Part shown: positions 1-13,454 of the stretch, piece by piece | Position numbering within the stretch: position 1 is the stretch's first letter | Layout of the letters: every line of letters begins with the position of its first letter | Assembly (NCBI RefSeq): GCF_041146395.1 | Contig: NC_090997.1 | Coordinates: 31,103,501-31,167,500, forward strand | Reading direction: 5' to 3' | Length of the DNA: 64,000 nucleotides | DNA from: Eulemur rufifrons | Lineage: Eukaryota; Chordata; Mammalia; Primates; Lemuridae | Position numbers and translations under genes: made by a program | Notes under the pieces: generated by a model | The model's database searches: none | What the model was told of the DNA's origin: nothing | The model's input: only the letters and a program-made list of their open reading frames with translations

Positions 1-704
1 GAAGGGCTTCTAGTATTAAACTGCCTCTTTCCAGACCCCAGGAGAAGGGTTCCGAAGCTCTTTTCATCAGTGACTAGTGAATGATCTCAGGGATTTCTGA
101 GAATGAATAAATGGACTCTGTGTAGATCGTATGGAGTTAGCCCACCTCACGGCTTTGCACCTTGTCGTTTGTTATTCTGAGGACATTATGGCCTTACAGA
201 CCTGCTTGTTTGTAGTACAGGGTGCTTTAAGACCAAAAAATCATTACTATAGTCTTTCTTTACTCCATCCATTCACTTAAAATTTGATTTTTGGAATGCT
301 GTTCTAAACCAGTCAACACCATTCCTCTCGTGGGCAGCAGGGCCTGCTGTTCTGGGTTTCATATGCACCCAGCATAAACAAAAACTTGATACACTGGTAA
401 ATACGGAACACCAGATTGTGTAAAGTCATCATAGAGTTGGCACAACATAAGGTGGTTCCATGGATTTGTAGAACAAGCATCCTCAAAGGACTTCAAAGGG
501 TTTGCAACTGTCATTTCATCTATTGCCACAATGTACACTTTCAGGGAGCATCATTGGCCACATTTGAGAGTTGTGATCTTCTACTAAGGATTTCTACAGA
601 TAATGCTCTCCCCACCTCAAATGATTATTAGTGTTATCATTACCATTATTATTATCATTAGGAAATAGAAGAAATGATCGTTAAGAACACATACCCAGGA
701 GTAT
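1..704. other. Unassigned intron sequence
   Basis: AT-rich intronic DNA before the first MIR. It has a short (ATT)n-like run near 630-660. The only open frames are short and show no family resemblance. No exon or recognisable repeat seen. Confidence 0.5.
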
Positions 705-900
705 AACTCCCTGGCTCCATCATTTGCTTTGAGATTTTGGGAAAGTTGGTTGGTCGCTCTTGCTTTAGCTTCAGAATCTATAAAATGGAGGTAATAATAG
801 TACTCACCTCATAGTTCAGTGGTAAGTATTAAATGTGATAATACAAGTGGATTGCTCAGAAAAGCATCTGGCATGTAGTAAGAACTTAATAGATGTTAAC
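705..900 (+). repeat. MIR SINE
   Basis: Ancient tRNA-derived SINE recognised by the order of its core phrases: 'ttcagaatctataaaatgg', then 'taatagtactcacctcatag', then 'taagaacttaatagatg'. It is diverged and without clear target duplications. The edges are approximate. Confidence 0.65.
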
Positions 901-2045
901 GCTTACTGTCACTGTTATTTCCCTTCTGCACCCCATACCAAGAACTGTGTTCTAACCTTAGAAACATTTGTGCTGGTTTATACTAATATTCTCCTTTGCA
1001 CATAAGATTGCTTTTTTCTTATTGATGCATTATGAAAACAGTTTTGAGGGCATATAAGATGTTTCTTCAAAGAATAGGGCTTTGAGATACAAAATTCATA
1101 ACTACACTTACAGAATTTCAATGTCTATGCACCAGAGAGACACATGAACTGATCATTAGCATTTTCAATACAACAAGGCATCTTAGAAAAACACTTTTAA
1201 TCTATTCATACAATAAATGTATTCACACATTCTGATCAGTTGCTTTTATGAGCCAGAAACACTTTGCTCTAACTTCATTCTCCTTTTATCAAAACATAAA
1301 AAACAGTTAATCATTAGAGGTTTTAATTTAGTGATCTCTGATAAATTCTTATGATGCATAGCAGTAGTATATTAGTGATGAATTAATTCCCTATAACAAT
1401 TGAGATATTAGAATTCCCCTATTATTTCATAAATTACTTTCACCCATTGTTTATTAAACCTTGTACTTCTCTTTCTCTTGCCCAGTCTGTTTTTTGATGA
1501 ATACCATTGATAGCTAATTCTAAGCATACTTTCAACAAATTCTATATTAACCCTTTTACACCTGTGACTCTTTGGGACTTATAGATAAGACATACTGAAA
1601 AATCAGTGAACATTTATTCACTGTCTGATATGAGAACCAGAGCAGTGTCTTGGTGAAGATCATGGGTTCCAAGTTCAATTTCCTGTGTCTTTGTTTTCCT
1701 ACCCTATCCGACTGCCCTCAGTTTCTTCTTATGTAAAATAGGAGCAATAATATTGTCTTAGAAGGTTATTCTGAGGATTAAAGATAATTTTAAAAGATAT
1801 ATAAAATACTAGCAGTTCCCTGGCAAAAAGGAACATGTTCACCATATTTAAACTGTCATTAATATCACATTTAGATATAGTCCAGAAATAAGAAATTTTA
1901 TGGAACACTTGAAAAGAAAATGAAGCCCTCTTTTTAACATATTCTGGTCTTTGCATTCCTGTAACAAGAATTCTATTTCAAGATTTTGCTTCCCACTTCC
2001 CTTTCTTTCTTCCTCAACACCTCATATGGCACTTAACTCTATATA
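901..2045. other. Unassigned intron sequence
   Basis: AT-rich DNA with no coding frame, splice-flanked exon or repeat that I can name. Confidence 0.5.
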
Positions 2046-2400
2046 CAGATGCTCTTCGACTTATGCTGGGGCTACATCCTGATAGACCCATCATAAGTTG
2101 AAAATATCATAAGTCAAAAATGCATTTAACACACTAACCTACAGAATATCATAGCTTAGCCAAGCCTCCCTTACACACTGACATTAACCTACAGTTGGGT
2201 AAAATCATCTGGCAACAAAGTACACTGTAGAGTACCAGTTGTTTACCCTCATGACCACATCACATAGCTGAGTGGGAGCTGCAGCTCACTGTCGCTGCTG
2301 AGCATCACGAGAGCCTACGATTTTCTACTGAGTATGTATCATTTTCACACCATCCCGGAGTTGAGAAAGTGTAAATCTAACCATTGTAAGTTGGGGACTG
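2046..2400. mobile_element. Palindromic non-autonomous DNA transposon, Tigger-like MITE
   Basis: The left end 'cagatgctcttcgacttatg' and the inverted right end (reverse complement starting 'cagtccccaacttacaatgg') form diverged terminal inverted repeats. Just inside the left end the phrases 'cataagttgaaaatatcata' and 'ataagtcaaaaatgcattt' repeat the same kind of wording. Base pairs TA precede the left end, as expected for Tc1/mariner-class insertion, but the right-hand TA is lost. It has no coding capacity. I think this is a TcMar-Tigger-related MITE; the exact family is not certain. Confidence 0.6.
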
Positions 2401-2447
2401 TGTATGTGTGTGTAAGTATGTATGTATGTGTGTGTGTGTGCATATAT
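2401..2447. repeat. (TG)n/(TATG)n microsatellite
   Basis: Imperfect run of tgtg and tatg units abutting the end of the preceding transposon. Confidence 0.85.
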
Positions 2448-3327
2448 TTGCCTAGCTATTTCTTAAGTAATGATGCTTTCTTGCCTACATTTAAAAGTTG
2501 ACTCCAGCTGATCCTGATCTATCAGATATTAATTTTACATACATATTTTTGTATACCCCAGAGTAACTACTTTTGAAATTTTTGAGAAATATGCTTCATT
2601 TTGACATTACCAATTTCAAGGTTGATACCTGCTGGCCTAACCAATTCAATTAAAATGTAGAGCCAATTTGGCCTGATAGGCCTTATCTATGGAATCCTGC
2701 CCTGTTAAGGAGAGATGCTAAATTTGTCCTCAGCCTAGAAATGAAGGAGAGAGCTCCTGGGTGGATGGAGGGAAAACATGTTCACATGCACTAGACTGAA
2801 ACTATACTCACATTTCATGTTTTCGTGCTAGGCAGCCCAGTACTCCCTCTTTGTATCTTGTCTCTCCACCAAAACCTCCAACGAGGAAAGAAATATATTA
2901 GAGAAAAGCCTCCTACTGCTTTCAGCTGCTGTAGTCATAGGCCTCCCACAGTTGTGAGGTGTCTGTGCTCTTAGTTCCTGGCCTGGCTCCCTCGTCACCG
3001 GCAGGAGATGTGCTCCTCAAAGGAGAGCTGACAGCCAGAGCGAGGAGGGAGGGAGACACGGTGAGATTTTTAAAAATACATGTTTCTGATTTTCACGTTC
3101 GCTCTCTATTCTGCTGTATGCAGGAGAATATTCATTATAACAGAAGTCCGAGGCCAGATGGCCTGTGGATCTCGATGGACAAAGCCACAAAACACTCAAC
3201 ACTTGTGACTATCGAATCCTAAAGCCTCCCCTGATAACACCAGGTAGAACTGGCCTGTCTCCCACTGGTGACTCCCAGTCCTATCTCACTGCTCTACATA
3301 TATTTGATTCCATTCTATGTCTTTCTA
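2448..3327. other. Unassigned intron sequence
   Basis: Mixed-composition intron DNA. Short overlapping frames occur on both strands at 2959-3222, but neither resembles a known protein or has splice-site support. No clear repeat. Confidence 0.5.
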
Positions 3328-3592
3328 AGAGGTAGTATGATATTATAGTTAAAATCAAGGACTCTGGCCTAAGATGGCCCAGTTTCAAATCCTGGCTCCA
3401 TCTCTTCTTATCTCTGTGACCTTGGACAAGTGTTTTAACCTCTCTGTGCCCCTGTTACCTTGTCTATGAAGGGAATAATAATAATTAATAGCAATAATAA
3501 ATCTGCCTCATGGTAATGTTGTAAGGATTAAATGAGTTAATATGTGTAAAACACTTAGAAGAGAATCTGGTGTCTGGTAAGTGCCATTCAAA
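3328..3592 (+). repeat. MIR SINE, nearly full length
   Basis: Clear MIR wording in order: 'caaggactctggcctaagat', 'ctctgtgaccttggacaagt', 'aacctctctgtgcccctgtt', 'ggattaaatgagttaatatg', 'gtgtctggtaagtgcc'. The conserved core is well preserved. Confidence 0.85.
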
Positions 3593-6500
3593 GGTCTGCT
3601 TTTATTTCTTGGGGATAGGGAACGGGTTTTAATCAACCTTTCTAATCTCCCAAACCTAGCACAATGCCTGGCACATAATATCAGTATCTAACCTAGTTCT
3701 CAGGTTAGATAAAGCAATTCAGTGGTTCTACCGAGCAAATATCCCAGCCAGGTTTCAATGGCAAAACAAAATTATGTATTTCTGTAATAACAATAACAAA
3801 AATGTATAAGAAATATAATATAATATGAAATAAGGAAAAAAAGCCCAGTTCACTGTGACAGGAAACAGAGTCTCAGTGAGATCTCCTTTCTATCAAACTG
3901 AAATGTCCTAATAACAAATCTTTCAGAATCCCCTCCTGAAATACAGCAGCAGGCCAATTAATTAGTATGAAGGCTTAGTCAAAAGGACAATGCTACCTGG
4001 AGAACTAAGCAATTCAGTCATCCTTGCAGCATTTAATTAAGCCACAGACCATGGAACAACTTTGTTTGGTAATTTAAAGCATACATTTCCACTGGAGCGT
4101 GTTTTCTGATTCAGGTCTTCTCTATGGTTGCTTTTCTGCTGGTTAAATGTGTTCTGAAATAGAGGGAAAAACAGCATGTTCTGCCCACACAGTGGTTCCA
4201 ACAGGGATAGACAACCAGGCTCTTGCCCATATTTATTAGGAAATTTGAGCCTATCTTCAGACACAAATACTGATTCATAGAACATTAGCTTTCCTATTCA
4301 CTTTCCAGGAAACAGTCACTAGAACAAGTGGTAAGCTAGAGGAGGGAAAACTTTAGTGGCATGAGAGAACCTCAAACAATTTGGCACCCGACATGAATGT
4401 TTTCCTGCTTGTGGAAACCTGGCATAGGAGAGATGCACCTCAGTGTAGAGTGGTTCTCTCTCTCTTTGCATATTCTGGGGGCCTGGCTCAGGTGGGTCAG
4501 GGGGTCTAAGCTTTCAGCCCATCTGCACCTGCTGCATCTCAGCCTCCATTGCTCTAACTTCGCCCAAATATGAATCTCCCATGGTACTGGCACAACGACT
4601 CTGGATTAGAGCACAGCCTCTCCTGCCAAGATCCAGGAAGGATTAAATACGTGGAGCCATGGAGAAGGACTCATTTGGGGAAAATCCACTCTTTCAGTCA
4701 AATTCAAAAGCCTTACTCTGTGTTTGGTGCCCCTTGAAGCTCCATAATTGATAGCTATGACAAGGAGTCAAATAAAATTTATTAAATTTAGCACAGTATA
4801 TCATATCACTGGGGGAAAAAAGAAAATTCCCTGGTGACTAGGCCAAGCTAGGTTTCTTAAGAATTGATTGTCATCCTGATTTGAGCATGTTAATGGGAAG
4901 GGGAAAGACTAAAGCCTCAGTAGGGGCATCTCTCATAGTCTATTGCCCAGCGTGCGAGGCTCACAAAGAAAAACGTCTGGCTCTCGTCGTGTTCTCACCA
5001 AAGGCCATCCTATGTCCGGGAGCTTACAATACAAAGCTGTTCCCTTCCCAGCCTCTCAAGGGATCTGGCTTCTCCCTCCCACCCAGTTTTCTCAAGAGAA
5101 ATGGCTCCAAAGAGAATCATTTGGTAGATGGGATGAATATCAGGATGTGAACATCTGATTTAAAAAGCTGCTTACATGGAAACCCACCCACTGTTTTGAG
5201 AAGGCACAAGATATTTGAGGCTTATTCCCAGAACAAAACAATGAGATGGGCTTGGTGAGACTAAGAGGATAATAGATACAAAAATAAAAGAGCAATACAA
5301 ATGCCCCAAACAATGTATAGTCACAAATATTTTAAAAAATATTTTTTTTAAAAAAGAGAGACAAATTTAATGAAGGCACTGAAGAGTCTGAATTACTTTT
5401 GTAAAAAGTGAATTAAAATGCACATAGGCTACTCCCTCTAAGTAATATGATTCTTCAGAATTTGATTTTTCAAAAGTCTTAATTTCATAAAGTACTTATA
5501 GGGCTGACATCAAAGTTATAACAAAGAGTTTGTTGTTTTTTATTTTTATAAAGGACAAATGAGAGATGGTGGAAAATATGTGAAAGGATTAGTAATAGGC
5601 CTACTGAGGCTTCAACTAGCTAACATTTATGGAGCTAAATAAATGTTGATTTATTTATTGACCATAAGCTGCATAGAACTAAATGTGACTCTATGGAGTG
5701 GGAATATGCACAGCAAGGAAAATCATTGCACCAATACTTAGCAATCACTAGGTTAGGTACCATGTAATAAATACAAAAATGAGCATAGAACAGTTCTTGC
5801 CCTTAAATAGCTTAAAATGTAGAAAGGAAGTCATCTTATCATTTGAAGCATTATAAGATACCTGAAAGCTATGAGGTTGGGTAAAATTCTATGAGAGTAC
5901 AAGGAGGAGGTTGAGAGTAGCTCGAGGACATTCAAGCTAGCATAGACAGGATGGGCAGAAAATAATAAAGATGGACAAATGAGGAGATGGACTAATGAGG
6001 AGGCAGAGGTAAGAAGCAGAAAACCAAGGAAAGAATAGAGTGATTGTGAGCAGTCCGGTAGCTGCTCCAAGCTCAGGATGTCAAGTTCAGTGGAATAAAG
6101 GAAGATGAGCCTGGGAAAATAATTGGAACTTTATTCTCTAGGAAATTGCCAAGGGGACTGGGAGATATATTAAAAGATATTTGTTTTTGCTTCTGTTTTG
6201 TAACAGGGTAGTGACACAATTAGAAAATGCTTTGAGGAAGAGATTAGATTGTAATGAAAATCAAGTGAGACTGACATACCAATGATACCCCAGAGAGCAG
6301 CCAAGCCCTGGGGCCTGCAGACAATTTCACGCTTCACCCTTTTTCTCAAGGGTTGGAGAGGGAGCACGCTGCCACCCAGCTGATTGTATAACCGTTGCTG
6401 TGTTTTGGAGGAGAGATCCTCCCACTCTTGCAGTCTTGGATAGGAGAAGACTGGGCTTCTTCACTCCACCAGGCGAGACCTCTCAGAGAATTTGGACATT

Positions 6501-8239
6501 GTTTTGATTCCTTCTGGTGGAAGCTATATTCAAATTGTGGCTGCATGTACTTGGGCAAGTTACCTGACTTCTTCGTACCTCAGTTTTCTTCTCTTGTAAA
6601 GACAGTTTAGCTCATTTGTTGGCATATGGTAAAAAACCAATAACTGGCAGCAGTGATTACATATAGAGTCATAAAAAGTAGGTTCACTTTGGCTCCGTGA
6701 ATATTCCTTACAGTAAAGCAACGTATACTCCACTTTATTTTCTATATAATCAAATAGATTTGCAGATAATCTAAGAGAAATCTCAGCACGAGCGAGTAAG
6801 GCATTAGCATTTTGAACTGTGATGTTACCAGACCAACAGAGCATGTTTAGGCAGAGTGGTGTCAACTGAAAGGCTCAGCTCTGTATGGATTCCCCCATTA
6901 AAATGCAGCAGCATGAAGCAGCTACTGTACTCTGTGAGCTCTTCCCTGAAAAGAGAAAAACAGCCATGACTCATGGGCTGCTGGCTTATTCCACAAAAGG
7001 GGCTCTGGAACGATGCCTCTTTCTTTTACCCAGAAATACTTTTGCTGCTGTTCTATGTAGGTGATGAAGAAGCTCTAATTCTCATTGTTCTTAAGATTTA
7101 TATTCTGAGAATTGTGAGACGTCGAGTGGAATTGATCATCTATCACCCTTTACCTTATCTGGCAGTGCTGGCCTGAGGCAGAATCCTGAGATTTTCTTTG
7201 CTGCTCCTCATCCCTCGCCCACTTTTCATCTCTTCTCCCTGGAACACTGCCTTTATGTGTATACTTTGCACATAGTCATCATATTTTTCCCCACTACACT
7301 TGTAGTCCAGCTTTCCTCTGGAATCCATCAGGCAGTGAAAATAATTGATCCCTGTTATGTTCTTGGTAAAGGTCAGAGAATAGAATCCTATCAGCCAACT
7401 TGGTGTGCCTGGCTGCCAGCACTGTGATTTCTACCCTGGCAACTTGAAAGGGCTGCGAACCGTCAGAAGGAGGACTGTAAGCTTGGCCAAGCACTCAGCA
7501 AAGACCTATGGGCATCACGTGAAATCGGGCAAGGAGCCTTGGTTATTGCTTTTCAACATCTGGCTCTTTCTTTGACTCTTTCTAAAAGGAATGGAAATGC
7601 AAATTGAAGCAAGACTTTATTCCCCTTGACATTGTGTATCTTTCCCTCAAAAATAACTTGACTTTGAGTTAATTTATGTGAGCTTTGCCACTTAACCTGA
7701 CAACTGACTAAAGGTTCTTTTCAAAATGTCTAGTCACTTACATGTGACCAATTTCTTGTTCTCCAATTTAATTCTCTTTATTAGAAACATAGAAAAATGA
7801 TCATTATAATGGGCTTTATGGTAGGTGCAGAAAACCAGCAGGGAAGATTGAGAAGTATAAGAAAAACACCTAGGAAGTAAAATAAAGTTTGGATTTAACA
7901 AATGAAATTGGCAAGAAATTGCAGAGAAAAAGCATTAAGAATACAGTTATTCATTGAAAATGAAAAAATGATTAAAGTTGACAGTAAAAAAAAGAAATAA
8001 ACCCACATAACACCTTTGGGGAGTAATAAGATGCTCAAAGAAAGCTTTGGAATTTATGTGTTCTTACTCCTGCTTTCTTTGCCCAAAAGGCATAAATGTT
8101 TAAATAATCCATGGGGATTGGCATAGCAGTACTAGTGCCCATTATCAAGAAGTCTAAAGAGAAATTCTGCAAAAAGAAATAGATACTATACACTGAGTAG
8201 TTAGGAAAGAGAATACAAACCACCCTATGAACCGGCCTC
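3593..8239. other. Long unassigned intron stretch
   Basis: About 4.6 kb of intronic DNA of ordinary composition. An AT block near 5328-5356 is almost a palindrome of A and T runs. The part 7200-7270 has weak L2-like wording. The open frames here are all short, several are antisense pairs of one another, and none resembles a known family or is bounded by convincing splice sites. Confidence 0.5.
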
Positions 8240-8560
8240 TTGCTAAGTTCATTGGTGGTCCACCCTCCCTTACCTCTGTCTCCACAAACCCGACTCTCTG
8301 CAGCAGCCTTGCACTTGCCTCCACTTCCAAACCATCCTCCACCTGACTCCCATAGCCATCTTTTTAAAGCAGTACTTTCATTGTGGCAGTATCCTACTCA
8401 AGAATGACTCGTAATCCTCTGTCTATATTTTGAGAGTCTGCATAATGTGTCTACACCCTACCCATACCCAGCCTTAGCTCAAACTCTTCCCAACATAGAC
8501 CTTCTGATTCAGTCCGGTCTCTCTTCCTACCCATGATCTCTAGGCAGATGCCAGCCTCGT
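8240..8560 (+). repeat. L2 LINE 3' fragment
   Basis: The order of 'catctttttaaagcagtact', 'gactcgtaatcctctgtcta', 'gagagtctgcataatgtgtc' and 'cctacccatacccagcctta' follows the L2 3'-region pattern (drug-like phrases 'aatcctct', 'ctggcc...ctacct'). It is heavily diverged and the edges are approximate. Confidence 0.55.
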
Positions 8561-10154
8561 TCGACTCTACCAAAATAGGTCTACCCAGGTTGAGGTAAAA
8601 CAATATCTTTACCCTAATTAAATACTTCTCTGATTAAAGGAACAAAGGGATTCATGCCTCTGCTTTCCCATATGGCTCCTCCCCACAGCTGGCTGGCTTG
8701 TTACTTCTGAAACTTGGGTGTCTTAATTACCTCGGGCCACAGTTGTTCCACTCCTGCTTGTATGAAACAGGCGGCTGAATAAAGAAGAATAGACAAAAAA
8801 GAAACAATTCATCTAAGGAAAGTCTGGCATTGGCTAACTTTTCCTGACAGTCTTCATTCTAAATCTTTCTTTTCCTGGTTCCAGACACCTCTCAGAAATA
8901 TATCTTTCATTCCTAAACTTTGTGTTTTCACGTCTCTCTTTAACATTCACTTAATCCCTCTCTCTCTCATCTGATTTGCCCTTCTCCTCCCTTCTCTTGT
9001 CCCTTGCTTTAATATTCTTCCTTCCCACTTTTCCATCCTACTTCCTCCCCCATTAATTTTGGAGCCTCTTACCTCCTACTTTCAAGTGCTTATTCTTGAC
9101 AGCAGTGTGGGAGCCCAAACTTATAAAGGCGATGCTATTTACCTGTCTCTTTTTAATCGTCATATCACCAAAGGCTGTGTGTGCCAGACATCCCAGGTGC
9201 AGTGAGACCAGACTGGCAGGTGAGGCTAGAATGAGCACTGTATCCACAGGTCCAGAGGAAGGCCTGCCAAAAAACAACACAGAATCCAAGCGGAGAATGC
9301 AGCTGTTGCCATCACAAATATTAGACAAGGGAGAAACTGTGTGGGAGTCTTTTCAAAACTGGAAACTTGCATTTGAAAAAAAAAATACAGTACTTTAAAA
9401 GTCCCCATGTTTAAATCATCCCTGGAACCCATCTAACTCTTGAATTGGGAACAGCCTATTGTAAGAAAAAGAAATGAAAATTCTAACTCCTAAAAAGAAA
9501 AAGGAAAAGTTAAAAGCAAGATCTTGTAAAATCTTCACATCCTATTGAGAATTACATCATGATATAATACCAATGCTATTAAATACGTAGTGTTAGTGAC
9601 CAACTATTAAATTCTCTGATGAGCTTAATTTTAGTGTGACTAATACACTGCTGGCTTTATTTAATATTTATCAAGCCCCTATAATGCATGAAATTCTGTA
9701 GAGTCTATTGAACCATTTTATATGACTACTTCAAAGTTTGCAGCTCTAGATACCCTATACTCATATCATATAATACTTTGTGTTGTATAAACATACAATT
9801 TGAACGTGCAGCTTTTTGAGTATGTGTGTGGTGTATGCATATGTTTACATGTTTGACCTCTCCCCTTCTAACTGATGCTGCTAGTTTCACAATTGCTCAG
9901 CGCGCTCGCTCTGTGGCCGTTTTGTATTTTCTTTACCATATCCACAGGGTGGATAATGACTGCTAAGTGAGAAAGCGTGGCAAAACCCCTTCAGTTCCCA
10001 AATAAATCAGTTTCCTCTGGATTGAGGAAACAATAGAAAAAGACTTCACATGTGAATTTTATAGAAAAAATGAAATAAATTACATCATCGTTCAACACCA
10101 TTTCTCAAGAAAGGAATTACGTCAGTAAGAAAAAAAAAAACCTGAGCCTATATG
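8561..10154. other. Unassigned intron sequence
   Basis: A pyrimidine-rich tract at 8900-9050 is followed by ordinary AT-rich DNA. Open frames at 9053-9432 overlap on opposite strands and lack any family resemblance. No exon seen. Confidence 0.45.
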
Positions 10155-10355
10155 TAGCAGGCATCAAACCAGGTGTGTCCACAAATGTTGACTTATTGAA
10201 CCTTCACAACAATTCAGAGACGGTGTAATTATTCTCACTTTTTCAATCTTGAGGAAACCGAGGCCCATGAATGTCAGGTTTACAGAGACAATAAATGGGA
10301 GAGTCAATATTTAAACCCAGCTACCCTGAACTCCAAATCACATACTCTTTTGCAT
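10155..10355 (-). repeat. MIR SINE, reverse orientation
   Basis: The reverse-orientation MIR core is legible: 'gaaccttcacaacaattcag', 'cttgaggaaaccgaggccca', 'tttaaacccagctaccctga'. The edges are approximate. Confidence 0.75.
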
Positions 10356-11859
10356 TATACATACCTTTTGAATATGAATTTGCCTCAGTTTCTCCTCTAA
10401 TAATGTCAGACCAAATTGGTCTTGTGGTGAAAGTGACTTACATAATGGGCAGAATTTCAATTTGACTCTATTCTCTACCTGAGAAATTTCAGTCAATATA
10501 TGATATCCCCAGAAGATTCAATACCAGTAGTTCTTGTTTTCTATTGTTTGGAGAAGGTTACTTTAAATTATATAAAAACTCTTAGAAACCTTATTTTTAT
10601 AAAAAATGTGGACATTTGAATTCTCTTTTTGTTCTGTTATTTGGGTGACTGAAACTTGCAGTAGCAATAAAACTTGGTTTCTGACAGTGTCTTTTATATT
10701 ACAATTGAAACATTTTTCTTTCCTTCAAGTTCATTGCTTACCATTCTCAAGAAACTGAAATGAAATTTCATTCAGATCTTTTTACGTTGTTGCATCTTGA
10801 TAGACTTTTGAAAGGTCCCATAATCCAATGGCAGTTCTTACAGATACGTCTCCCCAAGGGAGTCATTAGCTTAAACATTGGTGCATGTTCTAGGCAGGTG
10901 TTTGGTTTTAGCTTTCACAGTGTAGTTGTTCATTTATTTTTAATTAAAGACTTCACCTTCAAGTCTGCTACAAAATTTTCGTTGATAACAATGGAATCTC
11001 TATGTGTGGAATGACAGAAAAAAATATTGCCATCAAGTTAGTTTTCTTTATATGTCAAGCAGTGTTATTAGAACAAGCATAGCCAACTTTCATTCGGAGG
11101 AGCACAGTTCTCCTATGTGCTCCATACTTCCTCTTCCATGACATCCCATTTGTACTTGCACCTCCTAATACCCAAAGGTGAACCATCTCTGTCTTACAGT
11201 TATTCCCTTCGTGGTCTATTTGCATTAAAAAGGAAGACAATTAGCTAATAAAATACTAACGTAATTGGAGAGAAGGGCTCCTGTCCTGAGGCTTACTAAC
11301 ACGAGGACATTACAGAGGTGATCTCCTGAGACAGAGTCCAGTTTTTACCCAAAAGAATAGCTCTATGGTGTGAATTTTAAGCCAACTGCAAAGGAGGTAG
11401 GCAGCACAGCATGGAATAGAGATAATTTTGATGTGTTAGACTTTGGGGCTGCCTCACTCATCACATCTCTGAGACTGTCACCTAAATAATACCTCCACAT
11501 ATGGGAGGCCCTAACACAACTTTCTTCCACCAGAAGACAAGGACCGCCTTGTCAAAACAACCAAAAATTCTACTTTAGCACTTTTAATAGAACTCTAACC
11601 AAAACACGGGGATGAGGGGAAGGAAGTCACCCCCTCCCCAATTGCCTCCACCTCTTCACAGTTCAACAAGAACAGATTTTATTTCAGGCCTTATGGTTTT
11701 GCCCCAGACTTTTCTTTGCAGCCACACCTATTTTATCTCCAGCCCACTCATTGTACCGCCCTATCTTATGCCTCATCTACACCTGCACGTCCCTGACACG
11801 AGAGGGAGTTTTAGCTAGGGGTGCATGGAGATGACAGACCCGGACCAAGGCATTTGACC
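10356..11859. other. Unassigned intron sequence
   Basis: AT-rich intron DNA that becomes more GC-rich after about 11600. No gene, RNA or named repeat recognised. Confidence 0.45.
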
Positions 11860-12280
11860 TTCGGCAAACAAAAGCGCGCTTTTCTGTAGCCACGCACGTC
11901 CTCGGCCCTGCAGTTCCCCCCACCCTCCGCTGCAAATGGGTGCCTAAATAGCCTAAGGCGGGAGAGCAGTCTCTGGGCTTTCAGCTGTGGTTTTCAATCT
12001 TGCCTGTCGCTGCCTAACGCGCTGCGCTTTGCCACATCTCCTTTGCGGATGTAGCCCGGGCTTGGCATGCTGAGGCGGCGTGAGTCAGTGCATGGCACAG
12101 CTGTTCGAGAATCGCCTTTTTGGGAGTGCACACAGCCTCTCAATTGTGGGGAAAGCAGCCTGTTAAAAACCCACAGAGGTTGGATTTTCTTAGTGGAAGC
12201 TCGCGTTTTCACTGGTTCCCGATGCCCCCACGCCTCGGGAGCAGCATTGTGGCAGGTCGGGCTGCGAGTAAACTGTTTCA
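11860..12280. promoter_or_regulatory. CpG-enriched intronic block, candidate regulatory element
   Basis: By hand count about 26 CpG dinucleotides fall in this 420-bp block, while the surrounding kilobases have very few. It contains a consensus AP-1 hexamer-type site TGAGTCA at 12081-12087, and clusters such as 'aacgcgctgcgc' and 'ctgaggcggcgtgagtcag'. I see no repeat family that explains it and no convincing coding exon; the overlapping short open frames on both strands are what GC-rich DNA gives by chance. It could be an enhancer, an alternative promoter for ADGRB3 or for a non-coding transcript, or a decayed CpG island. Function is inference only. Confidence 0.35.
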
Positions 12281-13454
12281 GTTCAAGTTACTAAGCTCAG
12301 AGGATGAATTGTGCTTAATATTATCCGAATGAAAGGAGAGTGGTGGGGAAGGATTGCCATCCTCATCATTAATATAACTGAGTGATTAGAGACCCCTTCC
12401 CAGGAGAAAGTCAGACAGTAACCGGCCATTGAAATATAAAATACAATCCTGAAGAAGGCTGGCACGCAATCTGTGCTTTGCAGCTAAGAATAGCAAGGTT
12501 AATTACTGAAGGGAGTGACAGAAACGGGAAAGCAGCAATCGCACCAAACAGAAGTTGCTGCAGCGGTGGCTCTAAAATAATTGGTAACAAGGGCTAACCT
12601 TGGAGCTGTCAAAACATTAACTCTTGAGAGATGGAAGTTGGGGAGGAGAAAGAGAGAGAGAGAAACATACAAACATAGGTCACTTGTGACTTCAAATGAA
12701 GGATAACTGCTCGTCAACCCAAATCAGATTCTAAGACTTTAATTATATTTGTCAGGATATGACTAAGCCTCCTTAAATTCAGAATGTGTGAGATTCAGAC
12801 ATACTCATACAATTCTATCTCATCCTTATTCACTAGCAAGCACTAAATACTATAATAAAAGCGGAGTGTTTATGCTAAACAAATAAGTAAACACCTTCAC
12901 AACAAAAGTCTGAATAAACCCTAGTTATGAATTTTCTTACCCTGTAAGTGTACCATATATAACAATATCACAGATAGAATGAAACTACTTAAGGAAAGAA
13001 GTGTTTAAAGATATGTTAATGTTTAAGATAGCATAATAAGGTTGACCTTTACTCAAAATAAGTTTTCTAAACATTCAATATTTTTTCCTTATGGTAATCC
13101 TAGGCCAAAGTTTATGACCTGTATCAGAATGATAGCTCCTATTGTATTTATGTTCAGCTTTCACTTTGAGTCATCTCTAATTGTACAGACAGAAAAATCT
13201 GGGCTCGGGCATGAAGATTAGCAGTGAGGAATAAAATATTTAAAACTGGAAATGGGTTTCTAAAAGGAAGCCTTTTCATCTTTATCTTAATGTTTTTTTG
13301 GATTAATCTTTGTGCGATTTTCCTCATTTGCTTTGCTGGAAAATAGGAATGAGGGCTGCCTTAGCCCTGTGGGTATGTGCCCTCCTTCATATAAGGCTCA
13401 GAATCCCAGCCATTCTCACTTTATTATTATTGCTGTGATTATTTTCATCATCAT
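12281..13454. other. Unassigned intron sequence
   Basis: AT-rich DNA with a short (GA)n run near 12649-12664. No repeat family or exon recognised. Confidence 0.45.

Noticed and set aside
5328..5356. A/T palindrome-like run as a terminator or hairpin signal
   Set aside because: Such A and T runs are common in AT-rich introns, with no transcription unit ending here.
9053..9432. Overlapping open frames on both strands, one with a hydrophobic start like a signal peptide
   Set aside because: No family resemblance. The opposite-strand frames are shadows of each other, and there is no promoter, polyadenylation or splice support.
11612..12332. Several open frames in the CpG-rich region as a possible alternative first exon
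   Set aside because: All are short, in conflicting frames and unlike any receptor N-terminus. Kept only as a candidate regulatory block.
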